Positions 19,845 to 64,000 of a DNA stretch of 64,000 nt are shown one piece after another. Made by a program: the position numbers and the translations under genes. The number at the start of each line of letters is the position of its first letter. The first letter of the stretch is position 1. The notes beneath the pieces were generated by a model. That model saw only the letters and a list, made by a program, of their open reading frames with translations. It was not told where the DNA came from and searched no databases. This DNA is from Paraspadella gotoi (taxonomy: Eukaryota > Chaetognatha), in NCBI GenBank assembly GCA_051294375.1, contig CM119269.1, positions 14,180,552 to 14,244,551 of the forward strand, given 5' to 3'.

Positions 19845-21192
19845 CTGACAATGATGACGATAGTCGATGCGATTTTATTTTCCTCTTCACCGACGTCGGC
19901 GCTGGTGTCGCTCTCGTCGAAAACGCGTCAAACAAAAGTCATTCGAGAGAGAGAGAGAGATAAAACCGAAAAAACAAAAGCGCAAAATGGGGAAGAACAT
20001 TAAATTATTATTTCCTCTATTAAATTATTATTATTAATTTTTTTTTTATTAATCGAGGCTTTGGTTGACGTCACCGTCAATTGATTCCTAAAATATGATG
20101 GTTTAAAAAAAAAAAGTTGAAGGCGGCTATGTAGGCGGCGTCGGCGATGTCGGCGGCGTCGGCGGCGGCGGCTGCTGCTGCGGCGATGGTGATGGCGATA
20201 AACGCCGAACGCAAATTTGTTGATTGGAGATCGAGAGGAGATTGGGCTGGCGGGGGGGGGGCGGTTTCTGGGTTGACGAGATGGCACGCCCATTTGGTTC
20301 GTGTCGTGCCATCAATATTTCAGACTGTTTCAGTGATTTTCTTTTGATATTTTTTTTTAATATAATACGTACGACGGACTTTTACTTTAAAACAACCAAT
20401 TAAAAAAAGTATCCATTCGTTCAATAGTAAATAAGCTCACTTGCCCATTTTGCCTCTTTGAGCAGATTATGAAAATTGATAAATTACTCTTTTCACTATT
20501 TTAAGTTTTATAATTTAAAATATTTATTCTAAAGTTTAATATTTATGGATAATTTTTATATTGGTTGTACCAATTTTATTTATATATTTTTTTATTATTT
20601 TTTTATTAGCTTGGTTTTTCATAATATTAGACTAAAAACTAATGGACCGTTATTGGGAGTGGGTTGTTAATGTCGTCTTTTGTTAGCCATACAGTCTCGA
20701 CTCCCAGGAATTGAATCCGGAAGTCTATCTCAATTTCCAATTTATGAGCAGAAGAACAGAGGTTTTGTCGACCGGAGGCGTCGCTGGAGTCGAGAAAAGA
20801 TAGAAACTTTAGCTTAAAATGTCAAGATGGCTTTTTTCTTGTCATCGCCATTCGGACTGTTTTTGTCGTTGTTGTCGTAGTCGTTGTCGTTGTCTTTCGA
20901 GTCGCGTTAATGAAATCGGAGCAGAATAAAAAGGCAGCGAACTCATGTTGAACCTTTTCATTTGTTCGCGGTTAAAAGAGTGTGAAGAAAAAATAAATAA
21001 ATGAAGCAGGAAGACGCGAGTGAAAAGGGGAAAAACAAAAGTGCATCCAAAGTCTTATTTTAAAGCGAGGATAGTTTTTAAGTGCAACCAAATATGAAAT
21101 TAATAAATGTGATTGAAAAGAATTCGAACGATCGATACTACGAATGTGTGCTAAAAAAGTTTAATAATCATGTTATAAAAGCATTTATTTCG

Positions 21193-21302
<110 letters not shown>

Positions 21303-23017
21303 ATAACAACAAAATATACATTATTATAAAATTGGAAGAAAAATTACGTAATAGGGAGACAGATCGACTGCCCGGCAGATAGAAGGATCGTGCATCGTGC
21401 CCACATCTGCGACTCGACAAAAGATGAATGAAAACGTAAAATATTTAAGTGTTCATGAATCGGAAAAAGTAATAAATAACAGGAAAATAAACGTTAGAAA
21501 ATATTTTTTAACCTTCATTTCATTTTTCCAAAAAAGTGTGGATATTAAATTGAATATATAAATAGATTAGAAATAAACGTAAAAGACGATATTAAATATA
21601 CAGATTATAGAACAAAATAGAACAAGGTGCAAGTGGATAACAACCAGTATGTTGGAAAAGTCACCGGCGTAAAAAGAAATTTGTCGTCCGTTTCGTTTCC
21701 GAGGATAAAGAAGGAACGAATTTCGATTCCGATTAAATTTCCGGATGAACGAAAAGAAAAATTAATGAAAAGACGAAAAAAGACAAAAGAAAAGAACAAT
21801 GCCAATGGGAGGTATTTTTGAGAAAGTTGAGAATAAAAATTCGCGAAAAAAAAATAAACAAAAAGAACAAAAAGAAATACAAGATGGCAAACAGAAAAAA
21901 AAAAGGAAGGGAGATACGTTTTCCTTTAGGCTGAAAAAAATGTTTGTTTTTTTTCTGTTTTGTTGAGAATTGTAAGTCGTATTTTCTTCTTTCTTTCTTT
22001 CGGGTTAGGTTCCTTCTCTTTTTTTTCACAACACATATATATTTTTTCCACTCTCGAAATATTTTTTTCCTTCTTTACGCAACATCCATCCTCAGTGAGG
22101 ATTCCTCACGCTCGCAACTCCAAAGACGCGGACGAGGTTGATATTCGCGTTTCTTCGCGTCACACGCACTTTGCCACCTCTTTATCGCGTCATGGGGACG
22201 AGTGAGAGAGAGAGATCGAAGAGAGAACGAGAGACCTACTTGAGAAGAGAGCGAGAGAGAGAGACGCTATGAGAGAGAGGAGAGAAAGAAGAGAGCGAGG
22301 AAGTTACTAGATGCCGATATCTGTGAACCGAAAGTCCATATCTGGTAGAACGAGACGCCAAGTGAAAAAAGGGAGCAAAACCACAAAAAAACTATTAAAA
22401 AAAAAAAACTAAAAAAAAAAAAAAAAATAACAAAAGACTCTCGACGAAAGAAAATCGAGAAAAGCCGCGTATGTATTAACAGATGGCACGCGATGTTCAA
22501 ATCAGACAAATGAACACAGCTTTCGATTTTTTTTTTTTCGAGAATCAATTGCGAAGAGGTTGCCTAGCGACGGAGAGTGGAAATATAAAAAAAAAAACCT
22601 TTTGAACATGACAGCGTTTCAAATGCAAAAAAAATAAAGAACTAACTCAATTTAAAAAAAAAAGGAAAAGAAGAAAATTGAATCGTCGAAGTCAGAGAAT
22701 GAATAATTTAATCGAGATAAAATTAATTATAAAATTGAATTTTTATTTCGCGATTAAATTAGTCGAATATGTACGATTAGATGGTTAAGTAGAAATTGAG
22801 AATTAATAAATTCCGTCGTGATTTTTGGTATCGTTTCTTGCGTATCTCTGTCGTCGTCGTCTTCGTTGTCGTCGTCGTCGTTGTCGTCATCGTATTCGTT
22901 AAAGTATCAATTCTCTCAAAATCTAATTAACAAAATTACGTCGTCAAGTGACTTTACAAAGTTGGCGTTAATTACCTTTGACGGAAACGCCTACGCATAA
23001 AGGCGAATCTTCAAAAT

Positions 23018-23049
23018 ATCTTTAGCCTACATATATGTAGGCTAAAGAT
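23018..23049. repeat. 32-bp perfect palindrome
   Basis: ATCTTTAGCCTACATA followed directly by its exact reverse complement TATGTAGGCTAAAGAT, ~430 bp upstream of the FAM228-like start codon. It could form a cruciform or bind a dimeric protein; function unknown. Confidence 0.85.
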
Positions 23050-23159
23050 CTTTTAATCTCCCTAATTACAGTTTTGAATCAATCGAAAAACGTTAAAAAA
23101 AAATGTTTTATTTACATTTAAAAATAATTTATAAATAAGTATAAAAAAAAACTGTGATA

Positions 23160-23477
23160 TTAATCGCGTTCGATCCGCCGAGAGAAGAGCGAAATGCCAA
23201 CTTCCGATTCGCGCCGACGCCACTTCCGGCCACGTCCGCCCACGCCATCGCCGCGCCGGAAGTGGAAGTGAGATCAGCTCAAGAGGCGCCGCCGTCGCCG
23301 CGTCTGTCGCGCGCGCCATCTGTCGCGCGCTAAATCGACGCGGCGTCGGGCGGTGTGAGTCTAACTTGTTGCGATCGTCTCGCGCGCGCCAATAAATAAA
23401 AAAAAAAAAAACCTCGCGCGTTCAATTTCTCGTCTACTGACCAATTCCAGCGCCATCTTCCGTCACGAGAGACGACA
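23160..23477 (+). promoter_or_regulatory. CpG-rich probable promoter of the FAM228-like gene
   Basis: A sharp GC/CpG-rich island in AT-rich surroundings directly upstream of the first coding exon. It holds ETS-type sites: ACTTCCGG at 23222-23229 and CCGGAAGT at 23256-23263 followed by GGAAGTG. ACATGGCGGC, a YY1-like motif, lies just inside the first exon. No TATA box seen. Assignment is inference from composition and position. Confidence 0.55.
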
Positions 23478-37980
<14,503 letters not shown>

Positions 37981-37987
37981 TGAGAAT

Positions 37988-38035
<48 letters not shown>

Positions 38036-39630
38036 GATGTCAAACTAGTAAACTTAATACTTTTTACTTAAATTATGGAAAGAGGATTAAGAGGATTAAG
38101 AAAAAGAATAAATGGAGGCTGAAAATGGAAAGCAAATGATTTTTTGCTGATTGGATGTGAGAAGATATAACTTGAGATAAGAGTTAATCTGACAAAGATG
38201 AAGAGGCTGAAAGAGAAAAGGTTTATCTATTTTTGAAATGTTACAGAAGGAAGCGCCAAAGAGTTAGATTTTTATCTTACAATAAATGAGGTTTTGGGGA
38301 AATGCGCTAAAATCTCACAAAACAAATAAAAATTTATTCACTTTTTACACGGACGATGTGATCATTCTTGTTGGTAATTTGCAGACGGCATGTTGAGAGT
38401 CCGACTCATCTTAAAAACTGTCGCATGAATTTAACTCTTTATATTTCCTAATTTAGCATTGATATCCGGTTGAGCGGGAAAATCACTAAGCTCACTAAAC
38501 TAATGGCTCTAAAATTAAACTTGGGAGATAAAACAATACAATTCTGTTTTAAAAGCCGAGGCTCAACTGAGTATTCATGCAATTCTACCATCGTTTTCTG
38601 TTAAATGTTAACTGTTGACTATAGTAAAGAAATAACTCATAATGTGTTAGAGTTTTACATGCTTGACTGTTAAATGCGAAGCTTTTTTTTCTCCGTGTTC
38701 CAGGGTCTTTTTGAGAATATTTTCTCCGACTCCGTAGCCGTAGTATTTCCATTTTTAACTTTTACAGAAATTTCCTGTGCGCATGCTTCGATGTTGTCAA
38801 AACAAATTGCATTTTAAACGCAAATATAATTATTTAAATCTTTTATCGGACTTATTAAACTTCAAAACTTCAAACTCGGAACGGTAGCCCAGGGAGATAG
38901 GGAAGTTTAAATATGTTTTATTGATTAGCTGTGTAAACAAATTTCAGCTTCTTTCACTGTTTGGCCGTCGATTTAAAATAAGGAGATCTCATTTAAATTT
39001 CGTATTTTTATTTCATAAAATAATGATTGTGATAGAGGGAAAGAATCTGGTTCAACAAGTTTAAATAATTCTATATTAAAAAAGCCTAGATATTATAAAA
39101 AAACTGATTTCCAATTTTTAAAAAAATTTCAAACTTCAGTTAGTCCTACTTTTCTGTACAAAAAAATATAATTTTCTTCCTTCTACTACAAAAATTACCA
39201 ATTAAAATTACAACTTCGGAGCGCCATCAGATTCACGCGGGAAAAAATTAATGTAAATTAAGTAATCGGGTTTTTTTTTTCGAAGCGTCGACCAGCGTAA
39301 GTCGGGAAAACAAGATAGCAACGTCTCCGGTAGAGGGGGGAAGTATCGCGCTCAATCGATTGTCGGTTCGCGCCATCTTGTATTCAATCGTCTTCCGTTC
39401 TAAAAACTAACTTAAAGTACATTACGCGCCTGAACAGCGGATATTGCATCGTAAAAATATACAAAAGTTACAAGGGATTAGAAGCACTTTTAAACAATTC
39501 AGTTTTTAAGCACCAAGGTAGTCGTTGCAAAATAATAATGAGGTACAGTTAAGTACATTTATCACGTTTTTTTTTAAACTGCCCCGAAATAAGTAAAAAA
39601 AATAAAGACTAAAAAAGATTTGCTAATTCG
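37981..39630. other. Convergent 3' intergenic region, FAM228-like / ERM
   Basis: No exon seen. (GA)n at 37992-38034 starts right after the FAM228-like stop. Candidate polyA signals: AATAAA at 38107-38112 (+) for the FAM228-like gene, and TTTATT at 39007-39012 (AATAAA on the minus strand) for ERM. Confidence 0.5.
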
Positions 39631-55536
<15,906 letters not shown>

Positions 55537-56402
55537 CTGGAGAGCGAGAGGATAGAGAGCGAGATGGAGAGGGAGAAAGAGGGAGAGTGAGAGGAAGAGG
55601 TGGGGGAAGAGGGAGAGGGAGAAAGAGGGAGAATGAGAGGAAGAGGGGGAGGGGAAAGAAAGAGAGGGAGATGGGAGAGAGGGATGGAGAGGAAAAAGGG
55701 AGGAGAGAGAGGGGAAAGATAGAGAGGGAGATGTGAGAGGGAGAAAGAGGGACAGAGAGAAGAAGAGGGGGATGAGAAAGATAGAGAGGGAGAGGAAAAA
55801 GGGAAGAAAGAGAGAACGGAAAGGAGAAAGAAAGAACGAAAGCAAAAAGAGAAAGAGAGAAAAAAAAAGAAATTTCCGGATTAGATTTTTCGATGTAAAC
55901 TAAAAAAAACGCGCAGTGAGAAAAAAAAGTCATTACCTATGTGAACAACAACAAAGTGGTCAGTGATCGAATTGCTAATAATGTAAAAAAAAAATAACAA
56001 ACAAACAAAAAACTGCCGCTAAAAATGCACTTATTTTTTCGAGGTAAGTTAACTTTTGTTTTCTCGTTTCTATTCCCGAACGGCGCCGGCGCTCACAATA
56101 TTCCGACGGCAATATTCTTATTCATATTCTTATTCTTTTACCATAGTTCGTTTGGAGCTCATGTTTTTGTTGTTGTTTTTTTTTTTCTTGTTGTATTTTC
56201 TGTGTCAAGATCGAGGAAAAAGAAAAATGCGGAAGCAAGAAAAACAGTGTTTTCGTCTCAAGAGAAAGTTGCGTCGCGATTGAAAGCTCGTGTGGTTTCG
56301 TTCCAATTCTTAGGTCACACCCGTTCGGGAGAAGCGAGTTACTGCTGATCCCGAGACCAGATTGTCAACTTTTTTTTGGAGTAGAACATGCCGAGACGAG
56401 AA

Positions 56403-56512
<110 letters not shown>

Positions 56513-59287
56513 TCAGACTGTTCAGTTCGGAAAGAAAGTTAATTTTAATCGCGCGTTTGGTTCTTCTATTCAAGTATATAAATAAATATTAACGTGGGCG
56601 TCTTCGTTTGACGTCTCGGTTCCGCGTTTATATGAACATGTATGTACACGTGTAAATTTGAAAGGCGCTACGTTTCGCGCAAAGTAATTAAACACGCACA
56701 CACAGTCTCACACACAGAAAAAAAAAAACCAAAGATGGTCGTACGTTTTGTGAGGGATTGAAAGTAGAGGGCAGCAGATTGTGAACCTCGGCCGATGGCG
56801 GAGGCCGATTGTTCTTTTGGTCGTTGGCTTGTTTGTTCTTTTGCTCGATTCTGTTCCGCGGAAGGGATAGAGAGGGAGCGGTTAGACATATATGATATAT
56901 ATATCTAACAGTATAGCTTAATCTAAATGTTTGTGTACTATATTATTTACAGAGTTAGCGACTATAAAAGTGCTCAAAGAATCAGGGGACTCGTCGTAAT
57001 TCTAAAAACCAGAATTCCTTGCCACCCCCCCCCTCCACCCCCCTCTACGTTAATAGCGATGACATATTCTAGTCAAGTAATAATGATAATAATCCACGAT
57101 TAATCTTTTGGGCGAATACATTTAATTTTTCCCCCCCCGATTACATTTCCAGGTACGAAAACTGACTCATTCTCTTTCAACCTCCACTTTTTTTTTAAAG
57201 ATCTGACATTTTTTGTCTTTGAAATTTTTTCCTTTTTGGCCTTTGGACAGAAATTAAAAATATAGAAAAAAAAAAATTTCGGTGTGAGTTTTTGAGTTGA
57301 TGGGTGAGGCTCAAAAATGCTGAAAAGAATATTATGGAATGGTTAAGAGATGTATATTTGAACCATCTTTAACGGTCTTCAAGCCTTTATTTAAATAATA
57401 ATTAATAACTTTTTGTAAAGTATTGTTATTGTAATTTTTTTGGTTAAATTAGAATTTATTTATTCCAAAATCGGTTAGTTTAGAAAAATCCCACTACTAA
57501 TTTTCAAACTGACGAGCAAAAAAAAATAGCCTTGTCTCCTAAATGGTTTTTTACATATTTGTCTAAAAAAATTATTCAGTGTTGTCTTTATCAATTATGG
57601 ATTAGTTGTGTTTTCTTAAGAATTTACAAGAGTTATCATCGAAAGGCTTTCTTTATCTTACTGTACCCGAACTCGCCGTTTTCTTGAGGAAATACTACGT
57701 CCGGTCTTCTCTGAATATCGCGGCTCTGATTGGCTCCCATCTTTCTGAGTTTCGGACCAATCACCGACTTCGGTTAAAGTTTTTATTTTTCAGTTTCCGG
57801 AGGGAAAAATTTGTTTAAAAAAAAATGTTTCCCCGTTTGTTTCGAATTAGGTTACGTGACGTAACGGGCGTCTGAGTCTTGAGTCATCTTCGTAAAAAAA
57901 AAAGCGCTTTTGAGTCCAGACGAAAATAAAGCTAGGAATTTCAATAAAAATTGAATCGTAATCGAATTAGAAAAGCAAATCTGGCGGAAAATAGTATTAA
58001 AAAGCCACAAAAAAAAATCAAAAGTATTAAAAAAAAAAAAAAGAACGAGAGATTTAGCCCTTTTGCAGTGAAAACGGATCGATGATCCCGAACGAAAAAA
58101 AAAGAAAGAAAACATTAAACGTTTATACAAAAAAAAAAAAAGAATTAAAAAAAATATTGGCCGGAGAAAAGAGAAAACTTGATGTTATCTTTCTTTTCTA
58201 CTAAATGTTGAAACTCGAAAAAAAAAGAAAGAGATTCTTCTCGGGCGATTATTCTTTTTTAAAGTAAATATATATTTAAAGTGAAAGAATAAAATCACGG
58301 CTCACGTGGGCCCCGTAAGAATTTGAACTAAGTAACGTTTAGTGATGTTTTTCTTTTTGGCTTTTTAATTTATCGGAGGAAAATAAAATGTTATTTTGTT
58401 TTGTTTTTTTTTTCATCAAAAAATTCGGCCGGCGTTTTTAGAAAAGAGAACGATGACAACGACGATGACGACGACGACGACGACGACGATCGAAAATGAT
58501 CGATGATTACGACGATAATCGTCGTTGATTTCGTGAAGGTGATTGGCGAAGGCGTAAAGAGGCGAAGAGGTAAAAATCGGTGAAACCCAAAAGGCGCAAT
58601 CACGTGATTCGTGAATGATTTTCGCGGTGATCCGAGCGAAACACGTCGTAAATAAGTCGAAGAAGGAGTGAGAGAAATATTTTTACCCTGCAAGTTCATC
58701 TCTACTCGGAATTACGATCATAGGTTAATTCTAGGAAATGAGTTTTCGTTACTCGACAAATCAAAACCGAGCGATATATAATTTTGCACAAATACCGTGA
58801 AATGTTTGGGTTTTTACTTCAAAACTAGCTTTTAAAATTGAAAAAATAAATCACTATTGGTTGCCACTGTCACTTTTCTTTAGCGTTCTAAATTGTCACT
58901 TTGTTTCATCGATTAAAAAACGCGAATTTATTTTTTTTAATTTTAAATTTTTTTTTCTTAAAATTACATCCCCATGCACCATGAATTATTTCCCCCGACA
59001 TTTCAGCATGGGTGTGAACCAGTTTCCTTTCACTTTACCTGTTTTAAACTCTCGGAATAACATTTTTTTCATTGGGAAAACCAAATTTATTTTTTTCTTA
59101 TTTTATAGCGACTCTAACGAGACTTAGTGAAAAAAAGCGAATGTATCGTTTCCCGAGGGGGGGGGGACGGATGAGAGTTGTCGACAGCGGTCGAGGGTGG
59201 TAGCTGTGATGGTGGTGAGAAACGATGATTGCAGGGCATCGATGACGGTGAGGGATGTCGATGTTGATGTTAACAACAACAACAAAA

Positions 59288-59327
<40 letters not shown>

Positions 59328-59330
59328 AGA
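59288..59330. repeat. (GAC)n trinucleotide repeat
   Basis: About 14 ACG/GAC units preceded by AAC repeats. Confidence 0.93.
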
Positions 59331-60760
59331 CGATGATGGATTTTGTTATTTTGGATGAGTCACTCCTTGTGCTTCTCGAATGACGATGAAAAACTTCACT
59401 TTCAGATTCGTAATCTTTTTTTTTCTTTTAAATTTTTTATTTAACTTCAATTTTCTTACTTTTTTTAAACGGGTAACTAGAAGAGTGATAAAATCTTAAA
59501 GTCAAAAGCTCATTTGTACAAATTCCTTTTTTGTCTTAAGAGTTATCGCTTCATTTGGCAAAACATTTAAAAGTTTATTCACAATCGTTGGTTTAAATAA
59601 AACTCAAGTTAAATTACGACGACCGAACAAAACGACGATGAAACGAAGACGAAATGATCAAAATTGATTATCGAAAGCTTTAAAAGTTAAGCATCTATGA
59701 TCGCATCCATGATCGCATCCATGATCGCAGATCGCATTCAATATCACTTCTGCGATCGCACGAGGCCGAAAATATTTAGAAAATTGGGTCAGAACTCCGC
59801 CGGTGGCCCAGGGATGAGATTCAAGGAAGAAGTGATGTGAGATTAGACTAAAGAGACGCTTCGACAAAACTGATGACGTGACATGGATTAACCAGAAAAT
59901 CACCGCGTTCGTATATATATTGTTTAAAGATTGATATTTTTTTTTGTCTTAAAGCGGGAGATGGTAAACAATTGGATTTTTTAAAATAAAAACAAATTGA
60001 AAAAAAAAAAACAAAACTTTGTTTTCGGCTTAGACGCAAAAGGCGGTTTTTGCTAAGTCGAGAACCAAACATGAGGAATGTGTTAAAATTCCAGTTTATT
60101 TTAAAACTTTTAAATGTTTTCTAGACGAAAGAAAGAGAAAAAGAAAAAAAGTCTAAATTTAAAAAAAAAATCTCGAAAATATCTCCGCTCAGGTTCGACG
60201 TTAGCCAAGAACGTCGTCGATGACGTTGCGAGTTTTCGAATGTTGTTGTTTTTTGTTACTAAGCAACGATGTCGTTGACGATGAGAAGAAAGAAAAGTAT
60301 GACGACAAATCGAGAAAGACGACGATAACTAAAATGAAGGATGATCGTTCGTCACATCGTGAGAACGAAAATCTAAATCTTAAAAGGATTTTGAAGAGAA
60401 AAAAAAAGAATGTTTGATGTCGCAAGAAAAAAATTATAATAGAAAAAACGAAGCGAGTAAAAAAAAAAGCTTCTTTTGTTAAGGTAAAGAAAAAAAATCA
60501 AGGAATCGCTGGTCCGGGACATCGTTATAATCCTACAGAGAGACGGAATTGTAGCGAAAAAAAAGGTTTTTCCCCAACGTATTTGACGGCCGGATTTTCG
60601 TTTTGAATATAACAGAAAACGTTTTTTACTGTACGCCCTGTCAGGTCGGGGCTCAGGAGGCGTTGCCAACGAAAAAGGGAAAAGCTGAAGAGAGTAAAAT
60701 AACAGGTTTTGTGAGGATTTCAAAGTCTTCAAGAATCTTCGGATGCGGGGAGTGAGAAGG

Positions 60761-61110
<350 letters not shown>

Positions 61111-61112
61111 CC

Positions 61113-61292
61113 CTACTCCACTATAGCTGACGATCTTCTGAAGATAGATGGCGACGCGGAGATTCCACCCTTTCGAAAAATTCCCGGTGATTTCGACGGA
61201 GGTTTCAAGGTGTCGCCGTTAGAGGAGGCGTGGTCCACGTTGTTGTTGTTGTTGTTATTATTGATGTTATTGTTAGCTTTCACGGTCTCCAT
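61113..61292 (-). CDS. Doubtful short ORF, possible first exon
   Basis: ATG at 61290-61292 opens METVKANNN, an Asn run, then NVDHASSNGDTLKPPSKSPG and IFRKGGISASPSIFRRSS, stopping at TAG 61113-61115. The composition after the Asn run looks protein-like. A GTAGGG donor-like site just before the stop would leave phase 2, incompatible with the ERM exon at 55536. No partner exon found. Confidence 0.25.
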   Translation of the reverse strand: METVKANNNINNNNNNNNVDHASSNGDTLKPPSKSPGIFRKGGISASPSIFRRSSAIVE

Positions 61293-62051
61293 TGTTTTAA
61301 ATAATTCGGCACTCCGTCGTTTTTAACTATACATTAAGCGATCGATTATTTTTTTAAATTGTGAATCGACCTTTTTGTTTCGGATCGAAACTTAAACTTA
61401 AAGGACGAAGGGCGTCTGGAAAAATCAAGATGGCGCTGAGGATCGACGTGAGGGGAAAAGAGAGAGAGAGAAAAAAAAAGATAAAAGGATGAAAGTTTAA
61501 AAACAAAAAGAAAAAGGAAAAAGAGAGAGAAAAGTAAAAGAATCTAAAAAATGGAAGAGGTGAACGAACAATAACCAGCGAATGTTGAATAAAATTTACG
61601 ACCAAAAGTTCGAATATAAACGCATAAAGACGGGGGGCATACGAGAGCGCAGGTTTTTAAACATTACAAAAAAACTTAAAAAAAAAAAGGAATCAAGCAC
61701 TAAATATTGAGAAAGGTTTAAAATTTTTTATGAGATTAATCGGCATTGTTGCATCGCGCAGACATTGGGTCTCCCAGTCTCCATTCTGAGGCAGAAATTT
61801 TCCAGATGAGCGCAGAAAATAGAATCGATCCAGATTTGATACCAACTCGCCTTTCAATTTCGGCTTTCACTCTTGGCTTTCATCCTCGGTTTCCACTTTT
61901 GGTTTTTCACTCTCGGCTTTCAATTTAGGCTTTCACTCTAGGGCTTTCACTCTCTCCTTTCACTCTCACTTTCTTATCTCCGGTTGTCACGTTTTTAGTC
62001 AAGATTTTTAAAAAAATATCTTTAAAGGTTTTCGCCAGAGCGAGTGGGACA

Positions 62052-62055
<4 letters not shown>

Positions 62056-62106
<51 letters not shown>

Positions 62107-62125
62107 TAGAGAGAGAGAGCAGAGA

Positions 62126-62188
<63 letters not shown>
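62056..62188. repeat. (GA)n microsatellite
   Basis: Interrupted GA array of ~130 bp. Confidence 0.95.
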
Positions 62189-63249
62189 CAAAACTGAAGT
62201 AGTTGCACTTAAAGTAGATTCGACTTCATATTTATGATTGTAAAATGTATATATATGCAGAAACAGATGTTTCTAGCCCAGAAGACCAGTCAATCATTAA
62301 AAAATATTAGGATTGAAGTAAAAATAACAATCAAATATTAAATACTGAATATTATTTTGCGTATTTTAAAATTAATACGTAGGTTTTTTCGTTTTTTTAA
62401 TCAATACATTTTTTAGGACTGATGTGACGGTTATCTTTTGAGCCAGCAAAAAGTCATCGTTTTAGATTCTCATGAAAAATGCTACGTAGTTTTTAAGAGA
62501 ATTCTCGCTGGAAAAGTTCGTTGTTCCAATTTAAATAGTTTATGGTCTTTGGTTAAAACTGATTTTTATTTATACTTGAACCTTTGTAAAAGGGAAGAAG
62601 CCTTTGGATTTCAGTGACCTCAATAATTTAATAAATAAAAATTAAAAAAAAGTTCTTTTTTCATTTTTTTATAAAAGCTAGTTTATTCCAGTGAAGAATC
62701 GAAGCAAGGTATATAATCCCATTTAAGGTAAGTAATAATCCGCCAAAAGGATCGGCGATCGAACTAAAAATTGGCGGGTAAATCCACGGCGGAATTTGTC
62801 GACATCAAATTCGGTGGCGGGGAATCGATTTCACGCAACAAAAAAAAAAGATAAATAAATAAAAAAGAAAAAAAAAATTTTGAGTCCAAATTTCACTCCA
62901 TTTTTCCTTTTTCGGCCAGAAATAGCAAAAACCCCCGAAGCCAACGACTCGAGGTGAGTTAGAGAGGAATTCGAAGGCAGGGTGAGTGAGAACGAGTGGG
63001 TGACGACGACGACGACGACGTCGAAGTGAGAGGAGGAAGAAGAGGAGGAGAAGGAAGAGGAAGAGGAGGGGGTTTCCACCACGGATCGAAAAGTCTCTGA
63101 TTTTAATTTTTTAATTTTTTTTTTAACTTTAGGGCGGAGAGTTACAAGCGGAGAGAAAGCGGAGTTGGTAATCCTTATGAGTTAAGCAAAATCCAGGTTT
63201 TACTTTCAAGTATTATTTTAAATTTTAGGTTTTCCATTTTCTTTGTCTT

Positions 63250-63253
63250 TATG

Positions 63254-63345
<92 letters not shown>

Positions 63346-63346
63346 T
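63250..63346. repeat. (TTTC)n tetranucleotide array
   Basis: About 24 perfect TTTC units. Confidence 0.97.
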
Positions 63347-64000
63347 CGTTATTTCCATTTTTCATCCCTTTCTTTCTTCTTTTCATTTTTGCTTTTACGG
63401 TTCAGTTCTGCTTAACATCGCAAAACCTCCAGGATTCTTATTAAATTAAAAGTCGGAAGACATTTCCTCCTACATGGCAGCCACTCGATTCCACAATATC
63501 TAAAGGATCCTGATCAAAACAAACCAATCAATCTGACCCGCTCTTACATAATCAAAGCCATTGTTCGCTCGACATCGTCCGTCAATCAAAATCCCACGTG
63601 ATTGGCAGCATCCATCTTTCCTAATACTAGCCAATCAGAGGATGAGCTCCAGCGTGGTTCTTTCCAACTCTCTCCCAATCGAACGCGAGTAATCTCGAGC
63701 TCTATCGAAACCGCGAGTAGCCGAGATTCTCATTGTAAACAGCGATCGAGGAATCGTCTGACCCCGAGGTCACCATCTCCTTTCTCTCAGTCATCTTTTC
63801 CTATTTTTGAGAAGGAAAAAAAACAAAAGGCTCCTCGGGTGGGCGAGGGGGGTTAGGAAAGGGAGTCAAAGGGTTCGGGAAGGGGAATCTAAGGGTTCGG
63901 GAAGAGGGGGGTGAGAGAATCGCAGTGTGAAAATGAAGAGCAAAATTTTTTGGTCTGCAGATAAGATTTTGTGGTGACAACTTTTCAAATTAATTTAAAC

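Noticed and set aside
20147-20347. ORF with a poly-Ala start
   Set aside because: Translation of a (GGC) trinucleotide tract; no family resemblance or partner exon.
58697-58699. ATG before a GTAAAA donor as the ERM start exon
   Set aside because: It leaves phase 1, whereas the exon at 55536 must be entered in phase 0.

Overview
The window is animal nuclear DNA, most likely from an invertebrate. Coding sequence is broken into many short exons with GT-AG (and a few GC-AG) introns. Exons are GC-rich and lie in AT-rich introns packed with (GA)n/(CT)n and other simple repeats, tRNA-derived SINEs and small inverted-repeat elements. There are no prokaryotic operons, rRNA genes or true tRNA genes. 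The phylum cannot be fixed from the sequence. Exon coordinates were derived by hand from reading frame, intron phase and splice consensus.

Layout: (1) 81-1694 (+), the 3' half of a sialic acid synthase gene (NANS), cut by the left edge. (2) 3006-10733 (+), a complete 14-exon carnitine O-palmitoyltransferase 1 gene (CPT1). (3) 11719-18400 (-), a 12-exon class A (rhodopsin-type) GPCR with atypical core motifs, convergent with CPT1. (4) 23478-37980 (+), an 11-exon gene whose 3' half carries a FAM228-like domain. (5) 33141-34739 (-), a 4-exon gene for a 192-residue single-pass membrane protein, nested on the opposite strand inside a FAM228-like gene intron. (6) 39631-55536 (-), an ezrin/radixin/moesin (ERM) gene with full FERM domain, coiled coil and C-terminal actin-binding tail, convergent with the FAM228-like gene; its first coding exon was not found. 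(7) 55.5-64 kb has no convincing gene, only repeats and one doubtful short ORF.

The genes do not form a pathway: sialic acid synthesis, mitochondrial fatty-acid import, peptide-type signalling, an uncharacterised FAM228 protein and membrane-actin linkage simply lie side by side. The notable features are structural. Tandem arrays have copied exon 3' ends together with their splice donors at three loci (33.87-33.98, 42.42-43.26 and 49.24-49.68 kb), and other short tandem arrays sit against acceptors. The ERM protein carries a 308-codon Ser/Pro-rich and acidic insertion encoded by one exon. Three introns appear to use GC donors. There is a ~620-bp foldback element, a pair of MITE-like elements, an inverted pair of tRNA-derived SINEs in one intron, and a minisatellite whose motif switches strand midway. 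Every N gap is flanked by near-identical sequence on both sides, which points to unresolved assembly overlaps.
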